Positions 1 through 9,073 of a DNA stretch of 64,000 bases are shown here, in pieces. The stretch is taken from NCBI RefSeq assembly GCF_018343545.2, contig NZ_JAGYPE020000008.1, positions 67,173-131,172 on the forward strand, in the 5' to 3' direction. A program made the position numbers and the translations under genes. Position 1 is the first letter of the stretch. Every line of letters starts with the position of its first letter. This DNA comes from Neobacillus citreus. Its GTDB lineage: Bacteria > Bacillota > Bacilli > Bacillales > Cytobacillaceae. A model generated the notes under the pieces. The model was not told where the DNA came from. It worked only from the letters and a program-made list of their open reading frames with translations, and searched no databases.

Positions 1-96
1 AATACTGGTGGAGTTGTGATTGCCAATAATGGCCTTAGCGGGACCAATGTGGTTGACACAAAGCTGCTTGACCAGCCAATTGTTGGGAACAATTAA
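1..96 (+). CDS. GerPF/GerPA-family spore germination protein, 3' end only
   Basis: The first 32 codons in the window (31 residues and a TAA) are the C-terminal part of a gene cut by the window edge. The residues (NTGG...GLSGTNVVDTKLLDQ...) match those of the complete gene just downstream at 30 of 31 positions, with Val for Ile as the one change. This is the GerPA/GerPF family of small proteins needed for germinant passage through the spore coat. The same few bases (TAAAAATGACA) follow both stop codons, so the pair looks like a recent tandem duplication that includes the 3' flank. It is probably the distal part of a gerP operon, whose other genes would lie to the left. Confidence 0.8.
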   Translation, partial: NTGGVVIANNGLSGTNVVDTKLLDQPIVGNN

Positions 97-169
97 AAAT
101 GACAGATTTGCGTTAAAACCCTATTCTGACTTTAAGTCAATTTAGTCAATTTACAAAGGATGTTTTAAG

Positions 170-388
170 ATGCCGGCAATTATAGGACCAGTTAGTATTA
201 TAAATGTTAGCGACGGAATCGTGCAATTTGGAGATACCGTATATATTTCGCCAAAAGCTGTCTCGAAAACAGCCGCGGGTTCTGGTGGGTTTAATACTGG
301 TGGAATTGTGATAGCCAATAATGGCCTTAGCGGGACCAATGTGGTTGATACAAAGCTGCTTGACCAGCCGATTGTCGGGAACAACTAA
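170..388 (+). CDS. gerPF: GerPF-like spore germination protein
   Basis: This 72-residue protein begins MPAIIGPVSI and has the family core FGDTVYISPKAVSKTAAGSGGFNTG. That is typical of GerPF/GerPA, small coat-associated proteins required for nutrient germinants to reach their receptors. The start ATG is preceded by AAAGGATG at a usable distance. It lies convergent to addA, which fits the B. subtilis neighbourhood of gerPF beside the addAB/sbcDC region. GerPA and GerPF are homologous, so the exact letter rests on position and is less certain than the family. A strong hairpin terminator follows at once. Confidence 0.82.
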   Translation: MPAIIGPVSIINVSDGIVQFGDTVYISPKAVSKTAAGSGGFNTGGIVIANNGLSGTNVVDTKLLDQPIVGNN

Positions 389-428
389 AAATGACATAAA
401 CCTTCAAATTAGGTTTATGTCATTTTTT
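387..428. terminator. Bidirectional terminator between gerPF-like gene and addA
   Basis: The arms AAAATGACATAAACCT and AGGTTTATGTCATTTT flank an 8-nt loop. A T-run follows on the plus strand and an A-run precedes it, so it can end both the gerP transcript and the addBA transcript. Confidence 0.85.
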
Positions 429-435
429 ATTTTTA

Positions 436-3400
436 TTAAAGCCTTAAAATATGGGCACCATCAAAGAAAAATAAATATCTCTCGCTTACATTTCTTTTCC
501 AAATTTGTTCGATTGCTTTTGTATATAAATTAATTTGCACTTTGTATCTTTCTTCAAGAATTGGTTTTGCCTGTTCAAACCCGCCTTTAAACCTATCGGT
601 AATTCCATCTGATTTATAATCGATGAGGACAAGACCCCTTTCATCCTCGAGAATGCAGTCGATGATTCCTTGGACAAAGACGGATTCTTCTTCATTCTTC
701 CAATCAGGGTAAACCTCCCCTGCCGGCAAGGCAAGCGTAAAGGGAACTTCTCGATGGATCGCAGCTGCTTGAAAATATCTTCTTCCCAATTCCGTTTGAA
801 AGAATTGAACAATTAACTCAACTGGAATTACTTCTGCCTGTTCAAGTGTTAATAATTCATTATTAACCATCCAGTAAATCTTTTCAGTAATATTTTCCGC
901 TTGAACAGGTTTAGTCAAATCAAGATGCTGCATGACCATGTGCATGGCTGTCCCGCGTTCCGCAGGTGTAATCGATTTTTCCTGCATAAACCTCGGCCGC
1001 TTCAGAATCGGTTTCTTCATTCGGCGGACAAGGTCTGTACCGCTTTGCTCATCCTTAAGTTCCGAGAAGCGTTTAATCTCCGAAACCGATTGCTTTGAGC
1101 GATGAACAGAAGCCTCTGGATACAGATATACCCATGAAAGTCTGGCTGCAATCTCATCAGAGAGTGCAGAGGACTGGGGAACTTTTTTCCCTGACATGAC
1201 TAAATCTAAATAGTGGTTTTCTTCTTTCTCCTGAGCGATTACTTGGTTTTGAATTTCATCTGCATGCACAATGGCTATTTTCCAGGAGGAAGGATGCTGG
1301 GTAATTTCCTCAGGAACCAGGTCATTTGCCGCACCTACAGCCTTTAATACTCCACTGTCCTGGTGACGGACTATAGCCGGCCCGATCCAGTCTATATAGC
1401 TTGAGGCAGAAGCCCGTTCAAAGTCCTTCAGCAGCCAATCCAGATGATTAGCGGAGTCGTTCCACTGATCGATTTTCTTGCTGGCATCTTTTAGTGTGGC
1501 TGTCAAATACAGCTTTTCCTTTGCCCTTGTCATGGCCACATATAATACACGCATTTCTTCAGCCAGCATCTCCATTTTCTTTTTACGCTTAAAGGCAATT
1601 TGCGGCAGAGACGGATAGGAGATTCGCTTTTCCGGATTAACATATTTAGATGCAAACCCATATTCTTTATCAAGTAAATATGGATTGCGTATATCCGCCA
1701 TGTTAAAGCTTCGGGCCATTCCCGCCATGAAAACTACTGGAAATTCCAGTCCTTTACTGCTGTGGATGGTCATGACCCTGACAACATCCTCCTGCTCCCC
1801 AAGTGCTCTTGCAGCCCCAAGATCATCGCCTCGCTCCATCATGCGCTCAATAAAGCGTAAAAAGCGGAATAGACCGCGAAAGGATGTTTTTTCATAGGCC
1901 CGCGCCCTGTCATATAAAGCTCTAAGGTTAGCCTGACGCTGCTTTCCTCCCGGCAGGCCGCCGACAAAGTCATAAAAATGGGTATCGCGGTATAGCTGCC
2001 ATATAAGCTCTGAAAGCGAGCCCTGCCGCGCCACAGGGCGCCATTCCTTCAATAAATCATAGAAGTGCCGAACTTTTTCATAAAAGGATTCAGAGTGTTC
2101 AGCGGGTTTACTCATACAAAAAGAATGAACAGCCTCCCAAAATGATCCCGTTTTTCTGCATAATCGGATTTGCGCCAGCTCTTCCTCGTTCAAGCCCACA
2201 ATCGGCGACCGCAACACTGACGCTAATGGAATATCTTGAAACGGGTTATCAATGATTCGCAGCAGTGACATCATAATGGCCACTTCTGAAGCCTCGAAAT
2301 AACCAGTTGACAGGTTAGCATAAATTGGTATCCCTTGTTGCTTGAATTCCTCCATTATCTGTGGAGCCCATGTCATGGAACGAAGAAGAATGACGATATC
2401 CCGATACATAACCGGCCGGCCTGACTTCGTTTTTGGATTATACACTTGAGCTCTATTTTCCACTAATTCCTTTATTTTGACCGCGATCGTCCGGGCTTCC
2501 AGCTGTGATTGTTCAAGATCGCTCTGATCGAATTCAGCAGGCTGAGCATCATCATCAATCCCCCCTGCCGATTCTGGTCCATCAGTATCGCGATTTTGGT
2601 CAATCAGAATCAGCTCAGCAGGAAATGGCTCTTCCTCAGGATAGGGAGCTCCTTTTTTCAATTCAGCAGCTTCATCGTATTCAATTTCCCCAACCTTTAC
2701 ACCCATGATTTGTTTGAAAATATAGTTTGTCGCATCAAGGACTTCCTTACGGCTGCGGAAATTGCGGGCTAAATCAATTCTTAATCCCGAAGCTTCCCCA
2801 TCGAGCCGAAATCGATTATATTTTGAAAGAAACAGGTTGGGTTCTGCTAACCGAAAGCGATAGATGGATTGCTTTACATCCCCGACCATAAATAAATTGC
2901 CTTCGGCCTCGTCCTCTTTAGCGATAAGCTTTAAAATCGTTTCTTGAACCATGTTGGTGTCTTGATACTCATCCACATACACCTCTTTAAAATGACGCCG
3001 GTAGGCAAGTCCTGCCTCTGAAGGATGAAAAACCCCTTCTACTGTAATTTCACCTGTCAATATATCAAGGCAATAGTGCTCCAAATCCGCATAATCGACA
3101 AGCCCTTTATCCTTTTTTACACTTTCAAAGCGAACAGAAAATTCTTTTACAAGACTGACGATTGTTTGAATAAGCGGCTTCATTTCATCCATATCCCGTA
3201 AAAAGCTATCAGGCTTTCGGGAAAAAAGTTCATCCTTCAAATCTTGAAGCTTTTTCTTCGCTTTATCCCGAAGCTTTTGAGCCTTTTCCGTCAATTCTTT
3301 ATCAAAAGAGTCCCCTTTGACTTGTTTCGCTCTTGAAAATGACCATGCTTGCATAGCGTCATAGAGAACAGTCCAGGATTCCTGTTTTGCCAGCATCAAA

Positions 3401-4218
3401 GAGTCAATGAGCTGCAGGTCCTCGAGAAAATTTTCCGCTCTGGGAGCCGGACCACCCGGCAGCTTGGCAATTTCTAAAGCTTTTAAAATCATATCCCTGG
3501 CAGCCTCTAATTGAAGCTCAATATCAAAGAGAAGTAACTCCACGAAGGGCAGCTCCTCGATATTTTTTACAGCAGAAACGTCATACATATCCACAAGTGA
3601 CTGCAAATAACCTTGCGGTGAAGGATTTGCCCGGGCAAAATCGTAAATGGACAGCACAATTTCCATTAAGGCGGCATCACTGCGGTCGCTTGTAAAGGAG
3701 TCTACTAATCTAAAAAATGCCTCATTATTCTCTTTCCCATATTCCTCTTCAAACAATTCATCCAACACTTCATCCCGGAGCAGCTGAGCTTCTGTGACAT
3801 CCGCAATTCGGAAACCAGGGTCGACATCGATCAGATAATAATATTTGCGAATGACCTCCATACAAAAAGAATGCAGTGTTGATATGGATGCTTTATTCAA
3901 CAGGCTGAGCTGCTTTCTTAAATGCCTTGAAGCCGGGTCATTGTCAATTGCTTTTTCCAATGCCTCTCCGATTCGATGACGCATTTCCGCCGCGGAGGCA
4001 TTCGTAAATGTAACCACGAGTAATTCATCGACATTGATGGGGGCTTCTTCAGCTAGGATTTTTTGGATTATTCTTTCAACCAGCACTGCCGTCTTACCCG
4101 AACCCGCTGCAGCCGCAACAAGAATGTCCTTATCACGCGCCTGAATGGCTTTCCATTGGTCATCCGTCCAGGTTACGCCTTCAGGCTTTTTAGGAATAAC
4201 GATTTTACTCATTCTCAT
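436..4218 (-). CDS. addA: ATP-dependent helicase/nuclease subunit A (AddA)
   Basis: This 1260-residue protein is the UvrD-like helicase and nuclease subunit of AddAB, the Gram-positive counterpart of RecBCD that resects double-strand breaks to Chi. A Walker A motif (AAGSGKT) lies at about residues 37-43. Helicase motifs follow, including VDEYQDTN, GDVKQSIYRFR and, late in the protein, MRVLYVAMTRAKEKL. The C-terminal nuclease motif IDYKSD is at about 1199-1204, with Asp1200 and Lys1202. The length is close to that of B. subtilis AddA. The start overlaps the end of addB. ATG at 4218 (used here) and ATG two codons later both sit behind AAGGAG, and the choice is open. Confidence 0.97.
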   Translation of the reverse strand: MRMSKIVIPKKPEGVTWTDDQWKAIQARDKDILVAAAAGSGKTAVLVERIIQKILAEEAPINVDELLVVTFTNASAAEMRHRIGEALEKAIDNDPASRHLRKQLSLLNKASISTLHSFCMEVIRKYYYLIDVDPGFRIADVTEAQLLRDEVLDELFEEEYGKENNEAFFRLVDSFTSDRSDAALMEIVLSIYDFARANPSPQGYLQSLVDMYDVSAVKNIEELPFVELLLFDIELQLEAARDMILKALEIAKLPGGPAPRAENFLEDLQLIDSLMLAKQESWTVLYDAMQAWSFSRAKQVKGDSFDKELTEKAQKLRDKAKKKLQDLKDELFSRKPDSFLRDMDEMKPLIQTIVSLVKEFSVRFESVKKDKGLVDYADLEHYCLDILTGEITVEGVFHPSEAGLAYRRHFKEVYVDEYQDTNMVQETILKLIAKEDEAEGNLFMVGDVKQSIYRFRLAEPNLFLSKYNRFRLDGEASGLRIDLARNFRSRKEVLDATNYIFKQIMGVKVGEIEYDEAAELKKGAPYPEEEPFPAELILIDQNRDTDGPESAGGIDDDAQPAEFDQSDLEQSQLEARTIAVKIKELVENRAQVYNPKTKSGRPVMYRDIVILLRSMTWAPQIMEEFKQQGIPIYANLSTGYFEASEVAIMMSLLRIIDNPFQDIPLASVLRSPIVGLNEEELAQIRLCRKTGSFWEAVHSFCMSKPAEHSESFYEKVRHFYDLLKEWRPVARQGSLSELIWQLYRDTHFYDFVGGLPGGKQRQANLRALYDRARAYEKTSFRGLFRFLRFIERMMERGDDLGAARALGEQEDVVRVMTIHSSKGLEFPVVFMAGMARSFNMADIRNPYLLDKEYGFASKYVNPEKRISYPSLPQIAFKRKKKMEMLAEEMRVLYVAMTRAKEKLYLTATLKDASKKIDQWNDSANHLDWLLKDFERASASSYIDWIGPAIVRHQDSGVLKAVGAANDLVPEEITQHPSSWKIAIVHADEIQNQVIAQEKEENHYLDLVMSGKKVPQSSALSDEIAARLSWVYLYPEASVHRSKQSVSEIKRFSELKDEQSGTDLVRRMKKPILKRPRFMQEKSITPAERGTAMHMVMQHLDLTKPVQAENITEKIYWMVNNELLTLEQAEVIPVELIVQFFQTELGRRYFQAAAIHREVPFTLALPAGEVYPDWKNEEESVFVQGIIDCILEDERGLVLIDYKSDGITDRFKGGFEQAKPILEERYKVQINLYTKAIEQIWKRNVSERYLFFFDGAHILRL

Positions 4219-7200
4219 GCAGCTCCTTCCTGATTAACTCGAGTACCTCATCCTTGGCACGCGGGAAAAGAATACGATAATGATTATTTTCAATCGATTC
4301 ATCAAAATGACAGACAGATTTAAAGGCGCAGAAAGTACATGGTGTTTTGTCCTTTAACTTATATGGCGCAATATCGGTACGGCCTTCCATGATGTCATTT
4401 CCTGTTTTCTGATATAAATTGCGAACATAAACCTTTAGATCCTCAAAATCTTGTAAACTCGCAACCTTTGATTTTTTTGATAATTGTCCATCCTTCTTGA
4501 TTCCGGCAGCGATAATCTGCGAGTCACCTGATTCAAGCGTTTGATCCATGAGTTGGATGACCTGCTGATCGCCAAGCATTAATCCATTCATTTTAAACTT
4601 TTTCATGATTTCCTTTTCAATCTCGTCTATGGTCAGCATTTTCGTCGACTGGACAAACGGGTTATGCACGTGGAAATAGAGCACACCTGCCGGGCTTGCC
4701 TTCATCTCGACTAATTCATTTGAATGGGTCATAACAATATCAAGATAGGTTAGCATCTGAAGGGCAAGTCCATAATAGACTTCAGTTAAATTGACATCCT
4801 TTTCGCTCGACTTATAATCAATGACCCGCAAAAAGATGCTGTTGTCTTCGGCTTTAGCCTGATCAACCCGATCAATTCTTCCTGCAAGCTCCATCCGTTT
4901 GCCATTTTTTAATGTGAACGATAAAGGAGGAAGCTTCTCATTCCGGCCAAAGCCGAGTTCCAAGCCAATTGGCGAAAAGCCGCTTACCTTCGCATGCTCG
5001 CTCAAAACCACGGAAGCCCGGGTAATAATCTGCTCCAGCTTTCGTTTAATATAATGATGGCGCTCCGAGCTTAATAAGATTTGGTTTTGCAGCTTAGGTG
5101 CCAGGCTTTTAACCGCATCTTTCGAAAGCTCCTCACATTGTTTTCTCGATAAGCTTGCCCATGATAAATTTTGTTCAGTAACTGTGTCTGCAATTTGCTT
5201 TAAGGCCGCATGAAACAGCTCCCCAATATCCGGGGCTTCAAGGCGGAAAATTTGCCGTTCCTTTAGCCTCAGCCCATGTTGAGCAAAATGGGAAAAGGCG
5301 CACGAGTTGTAAAGCTCCATTCTTGAAACGCTGGCCTGAATCGTTTCCCCATACAGGTTATCAGCTGTTTCACTAGCTAATTTTACAGTTTGATTGGCAT
5401 AAAAAAGACTGGAAAATACCTTTTGCGCCCTGTCTTTCCACTGGCCATCCATATAAAAGTTATAAACATCCCACCAAAGGTCGGGAATCCCATAATGCCG
5501 CTTTTTCAATTGAAGCTGGGCATTAAGGTATGAAAGCGTAGCACCAGTATTAGACACAAAGTTCAGCTGCTCTTCTTCTGAAACCTGTGAAGGGTCGACA
5601 AGCAGCAGCCGTTCAATAACCTCCGGAAACATATCTTTTATTCTCTTAATATACGAAGAAGGAATTAGCGCTTTTCCTTCATCATTTGCAAGCGGATAAC
5701 TGATATAAAGCATATCTGTTGGGGCGGTAAAGGCTTTATAGGCAATAAAGTTTTCATCCAGCAAGCGTATTCTGCTGCTTGGCGCAACTGTTATGCCGCC
5801 GGCTGCAAGCAGCTCCCGATCCTCGTCTGAAAGAATCCCCTCGTCAGCGATTTTCGCCGGCAGAACACCTTCATTCACGCCAACAACAAAGACAATTTTG
5901 ACATCATTCAGCCGCGATTTCTCCAAATCACCGACTAAAACCTGGTCAAGGGCCGGCGGAATTAGGGAGAAATGCATGGATTCAAAACCTGCCTCCAAAA
6001 TAGCTGCAAATGATTTTAAGGAAACAGGCTCCTCACCCAAAACTTCCACATACTGGTCAAGGAGATCGATGACGGCATTCCAAACCTGCTCATGCTCCCG
6101 TGCCTTTACCAGATTCCCCTTTTCTTCCGCAGCTATCTTCCATTTCTCAAGCTTAGCCGGAACATCTAATTCTTCTAAAAACAAATAAATAGCCTCACAA
6201 AACTTTTTGCCTGAATCTGACTTTTTCAATCTTCTCGACAGCCGAAGAATAGGAGCTGTTATCATAAGCTTCAGCTCATTCAGTTCTTGTTCCATGTTTC
6301 TTTCAGCATCTGTTTGAACATTTCGCTCTACATCTAGTCCTTGGTAACGTCGATAAGTCCAGCGATCCTTTTTCGTCCAGCTGCTTCCATTTATTCCGTA
6401 AGCTAAACAATAGTTTTCCAGCCGATCCATTCGTTCACGCATTTTCACGGGGTTTTCCTGAAGCGGATAGATTAGCTCTGTTTTTATTACCCTAAAGACC
6501 GGGTCATAGCGCCAATAAGAATTGATGACTTCAAGCGTAGAACGAATCAATTCAACAAGCGGATGGCTTTGCATCGTCCGTTTTTGATCAATAAAAAAGG
6601 GAATTTGATGGTCGGTAAACACGGGTTCCACTAGTTCATGATATTCCCCGCCGTTTCGAACCAATAGAGCAATATCACGCCAGCGATATCCTTTTAATCG
6701 GACTAAATCACGAATCTCACGGGCAATTCCTTCAATTTCAGCCCTTCTGTTTGCCGCTTGGAATAGGTATAAATTTGCTTTTTCATGATATGGCGCAGCA
6801 GGCCTGGCATCGAAATGTTCCTCCAGGTAACTTAAAACGCTCCCAGACCATTTTTTTGATCCTTTAAGAATAACAGGCTGCTCGATTGTTATCCCTTCGA
6901 TTTTTGCTATCTCATTGATTGTAAAACAAGCCTCGCTCGAAGCACGAAACAGGTCTAGTTCATCCGGTCCGAAATCAACCTTAATGGAATCAGTTGTCAA
7001 TGCAACCGAAACTCTCCTGCATCGCTTCATTAACTCCGCTATCACTTGATATTCCTGGGGAGAAAAGCTGTAAAAACCATCAATATAAATTTCCGCATCT
7101 CTTAAATAGTGGGAGGAGGAAATTTTCTCGGAAAGCAGTCGAAAATAATCCTCGGAATCCAAATATTTACCGAAGATTTCATCCTCAACCCTTTGATAAA

Positions 7201-7702
7201 TCAGTTCCACATCACTCAATTTATCCTGCAGGGATTTTGAAGCCGAAGAACCTTCCGCTTCCATCCGGAATGAACCTAGGGCAAGATCCTGAGGGCTGAC
7301 ACAATACCGCCTAAGCTCCGTAATCATTTGCTCTACCTGCTGAATAAAACCGTTTTTATCTGCTGCCCGATTGAACAGTTTCAGCTGTTCCTTCTTTTCA
7401 TCGATGATTTTACGGATTAGCATACTCATGCCGACAGTGCTTAAATGCATCCGGCTGATCCCGCCTGTTTCCTGCAGGATTCTCCATGCCAAGCGCGGAA
7501 AACTAAATACCTGGGCCCGAATCATCCCACCAATATTAGGGTCTGTTGCTAAACGATATTCAGACATGAAGGTCATTTGCTCAGGAACAATATATATAAT
7601 CGGCTTTCCTTCAGGGTTCTCCGAAAGGCTGCTGGTAATTTCATTAAAAAACATGGCCGTTTTGCCGGTTCCTGACCGCCCGATTACCATTCTTAATGAC
7701 AT
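4205..7702 (-). CDS. addB: ATP-dependent helicase/nuclease subunit B (AddB)
   Basis: With the start at MSLRMVIGRSGTGKT the protein has 1165 residues, as usual for AddB. That ATG is preceded by GGAGGGG at good spacing. The reading frame stays open 61 codons further upstream, but that part has no family features. The Walker A motif GRSGTGKT is at residues 8-15. A RecB-type nuclease motif IDYKSS lies at about 961-966. C-terminal cysteines near 1122, 1125 and 1131 (CTFCAFKSVC), with an upstream cysteine in YNSCAFSHF, form the iron-sulphur cluster known for this family. AddB carries the second nuclease domain and the Chi-recognition scaffold. Its stop overlaps the addA start, so the two are translationally coupled. 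Confidence 0.97.
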   Translation of the reverse strand: MSLRMVIGRSGTGKTAMFFNEITSSLSENPEGKPIIYIVPEQMTFMSEYRLATDPNIGGMIRAQVFSFPRLAWRILQETGGISRMHLSTVGMSMLIRKIIDEKKEQLKLFNRAADKNGFIQQVEQMITELRRYCVSPQDLALGSFRMEAEGSSASKSLQDKLSDVELIYQRVEDEIFGKYLDSEDYFRLLSEKISSSHYLRDAEIYIDGFYSFSPQEYQVIAELMKRCRRVSVALTTDSIKVDFGPDELDLFRASSEACFTINEIAKIEGITIEQPVILKGSKKWSGSVLSYLEEHFDARPAAPYHEKANLYLFQAANRRAEIEGIAREIRDLVRLKGYRWRDIALLVRNGGEYHELVEPVFTDHQIPFFIDQKRTMQSHPLVELIRSTLEVINSYWRYDPVFRVIKTELIYPLQENPVKMRERMDRLENYCLAYGINGSSWTKKDRWTYRRYQGLDVERNVQTDAERNMEQELNELKLMITAPILRLSRRLKKSDSGKKFCEAIYLFLEELDVPAKLEKWKIAAEEKGNLVKAREHEQVWNAVIDLLDQYVEVLGEEPVSLKSFAAILEAGFESMHFSLIPPALDQVLVGDLEKSRLNDVKIVFVVGVNEGVLPAKIADEGILSDEDRELLAAGGITVAPSSRIRLLDENFIAYKAFTAPTDMLYISYPLANDEGKALIPSSYIKRIKDMFPEVIERLLLVDPSQVSEEEQLNFVSNTGATLSYLNAQLQLKKRHYGIPDLWWDVYNFYMDGQWKDRAQKVFSSLFYANQTVKLASETADNLYGETIQASVSRMELYNSCAFSHFAQHGLRLKERQIFRLEAPDIGELFHAALKQIADTVTEQNLSWASLSRKQCEELSKDAVKSLAPKLQNQILLSSERHHYIKRKLEQIITRASVVLSEHAKVSGFSPIGLELGFGRNEKLPPLSFTLKNGKRMELAGRIDRVDQAKAEDNSIFLRVIDYKSSEKDVNLTEVYYGLALQMLTYLDIVMTHSNELVEMKASPAGVLYFHVHNPFVQSTKMLTIDEIEKEIMKKFKMNGLMLGDQQVIQLMDQTLESGDSQIIAAGIKKDGQLSKKSKVASLQDFEDLKVYVRNLYQKTGNDIMEGRTDIAPYKLKDKTPCTFCAFKSVCHFDESIENNHYRILFPRAKDEVLELIRKELHENE

Positions 7703-7745
7703 GTATTCCCCTCCATCCTCTCCAACTTTACGTATCCTCCATTTT

Positions 7746-7773
7746 ATCATAAAAGAAGCACAAACGTTTGCAA
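7746..7773 (-). promoter_or_regulatory. Probable sigma-A promoter of addBA with palindrome in spacer
   Basis: On the minus strand there is TTGCAA, a 16-nt spacer and TATGAT, about 44 nt before the addB start codon. The 10-bp perfect palindrome CAAACGTTTG covers the end of the -35 and the start of the spacer (7761-7770) and could be an operator. The factor is unknown. Confidence 0.5.
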
Positions 7774-7866
7774 TAGCCAGTGATAGATTAAAGCCAAAAA
7801 TGGTAAAACTAAGCTTTAGATGGCAAAAAATACGATAGTTTACAAGTGTTAGGCTGTCGAAGGGGT

Positions 7867-8060
7867 CTGTTGATTGGCGCTCCACAAGGAAAGCTTCGGC
7901 AGCATAGGCATCGCACGACTGAAAGCGTTAGCTTTTAGGAGGAGGCACTTCGCTTTCCGCGGGCGTGCCGGGGAGCCTCCTCAGCGCCTCTGGCGCCTGC
8001 GGGGTCTCCCCTGCCCCGTACTCCCGCAGGAGTCTTCGTGCCTTCCGCGCCAATCAACAG
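7867..8060 (-). repeat. Palindromic intergenic repeat element, copy 1 (inverted)
   Basis: The 194-bp GC-rich element is bounded by CTGTTGATTGG and CCAATCAACAG, with internal inverted arms such as GCGGGAG/CTCCCGC and AGGCGCC. Read on the minus strand it matches copy 2 (8280-8412) over most of its length. Shared blocks are GACTCCTGCGGG, GAGACCCCGCAGGCGC, GAGGAGGCT and CCGCGGAAAGC. It carries about 60 bp extra near its plus-strand left end. Elements of this TTGATTGG/CTCCTGCGGG type are scattered through many Bacillaceae genomes. It has no coding content. Confidence 0.75.
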
Positions 8061-8122
8061 GTGTATTAAATTAAAACTTCAACTTTACAAGATGAAACAA
8101 GTATTTTCTTGCCAGAAGACCA

Positions 8123-8215
8123 ATGAAGGACAAAATTGATGGAATCTACGAGGAAATGTCCTTCATAAAGTCGATGAAGGACAAAAGCGAAGGAATCCAA
8201 GAGAAACGTCTTTCA
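8123..8215. repeat. Tandem 51-bp repeat with ATGAAGGACA/TGTCCTTCAT ends
   Basis: Two units begin at 8123 and 8174. Each starts ATGAAGGACAAAA and ends with YGTCYTTCAT. In unit 1 the ends are perfect 10-bp inverted repeats. The pair lies between the two large palindromic elements in a region that has no gene from 7703 to 8517. Confidence 0.65.
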
Positions 8216-8279
8216 TAAAGGGGAAACACTTTGCAAGGTTCGACAAAGTGTGTGCAATACTTTAGTTGATTTGCCTCCC

Positions 8280-8412
8280 TGTTGATTGGAGCGGAGGGCA
8301 CTCGACTCCTGCGGGATATAGAGGTCACTGGAGACCCCGCAGGCGCTTTTAGCGCCGAGGAGGCTTCAGGACCTCCCCGCGGAAAGCAAGTGCCCGGAGC
8401 GGAAATCAACAG
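8280..8412 (+). repeat. Palindromic intergenic repeat element, copy 2
   Basis: This 133-bp element runs from CTGTTGATTGG to AATCAACAG and is the inverted counterpart of copy 1. It includes GACTCCTGCGGG, GAGACCCCGCAGGCGC and CCCGCGGAAAGC. Its ends are inverted repeats of each other, so the whole element can fold into a long interrupted hairpin. Confidence 0.75.
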
Positions 8413-8448
8413 GCCCATTAGCAGGGACAATCAAAAATATCGAAACAC

Positions 8449-8478
8449 AAAAAATTGCCGAGAAAAATATCTCGACAA
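8449..8478 (-). terminator. Terminator of lepB
   Basis: On the minus strand TTGTCGAGA pairs with TCTCGGCAA around a short loop, and six T residues follow. It ends the yhjE-lepB transcript. Confidence 0.75.
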
Positions 8479-8517
8479 TCGATCAATGTTTTACCATCGT
8501 GCTTTCCAACTAACTAT

Positions 8518-9072
8518 TTAAAAATGAACGCCCACTTCATCCAACGGCCAGTACCGCAGGTCAACTTTACCGACCACCTGGCTTTCTGAAATGAATCCAA
8601 AGTGTCTGCTGTCCCAGCTTCCCAAACGATTATCGCCAAGGACAAATAATTTCCCCTCAGGGACCTTATCTTCACCGGTAATCTCTTTTAAACTGAAATC
8701 ACCTGTCAATTTCATACCAAGTGCCTCTTGTTTATATTTCTTTAAAAAAGGTTCTTCATATTTATGGCCATTAATAAATAATTGGTCATCCCGATATTCA
8801 ATTTTGTCGCCGGGAAGGCCGATAATCCGTTTGACAAAATCCTCTTTTTCATTAGCATGAAAAACAATAACATCGAATCTTTCCAGTTCGCCTGTTTGAA
8901 AGCCCAGCTTGTTAACAACAAGTTTATTCCCATTCTGGAGAGTGGGCATCATCGATTCACCTTCAACTACGTAATTCGAGAAAAAAAATGTTCGAATAAA
9001 AACGAAAATAATAATACCGATTGCAAAAGCCTTAACCCATTCGATTCCTTCCTGTCTCCATTCACTCCTCAC
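8518..9072 (-). CDS. lepB: Signal peptidase I (SipV-like)
   Basis: This 184-residue type I signal peptidase of family S26 removes signal peptides on the outer face of the membrane. One N-terminal membrane segment (about residues 12-31) is followed by the box EGESMMPTL with catalytic Ser40. The general-base Lys81 lies in FVKRIIGLPGD, and the conserved box GDNRLGSWDSRHFG follows. It starts one base after the stop of the yhjE-like gene, so the two are co-transcribed. The order yhjE, signal peptidase, addB matches the B. subtilis sipV locus, making sipV the likely orthologue among several paralogues. Confidence 0.95.
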   Translation of the reverse strand: MRSEWRQEGIEWVKAFAIGIIIFVFIRTFFFSNYVVEGESMMPTLQNGNKLVVNKLGFQTGELERFDVIVFHANEKEDFVKRIIGLPGDKIEYRDDQLFINGHKYEEPFLKKYKQEALGMKLTGDFSLKEITGEDKVPEGKLFVLGDNRLGSWDSRHFGFISESQVVGKVDLRYWPLDEVGVHF

Positions 9073-9073
9073 T

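Noticed and set aside
7703..7885. Upstream extension of addB by 61 residues
   Set aside because: ATG at 7702 has GGAGGGG at proper distance and starts the conserved sequence. The extension covers the promoter and has no family similarity.
7874..8074. 66-codon open frame on the plus strand
   Set aside because: It lies inside the GC-rich palindromic repeat, where both strands tend to stay open. No ribosome site.
8146..8430. 94-codon frame on the minus strand
   Set aside because: It spans the repeat elements and the tandem repeat. No ribosome site or recognisable sequence.
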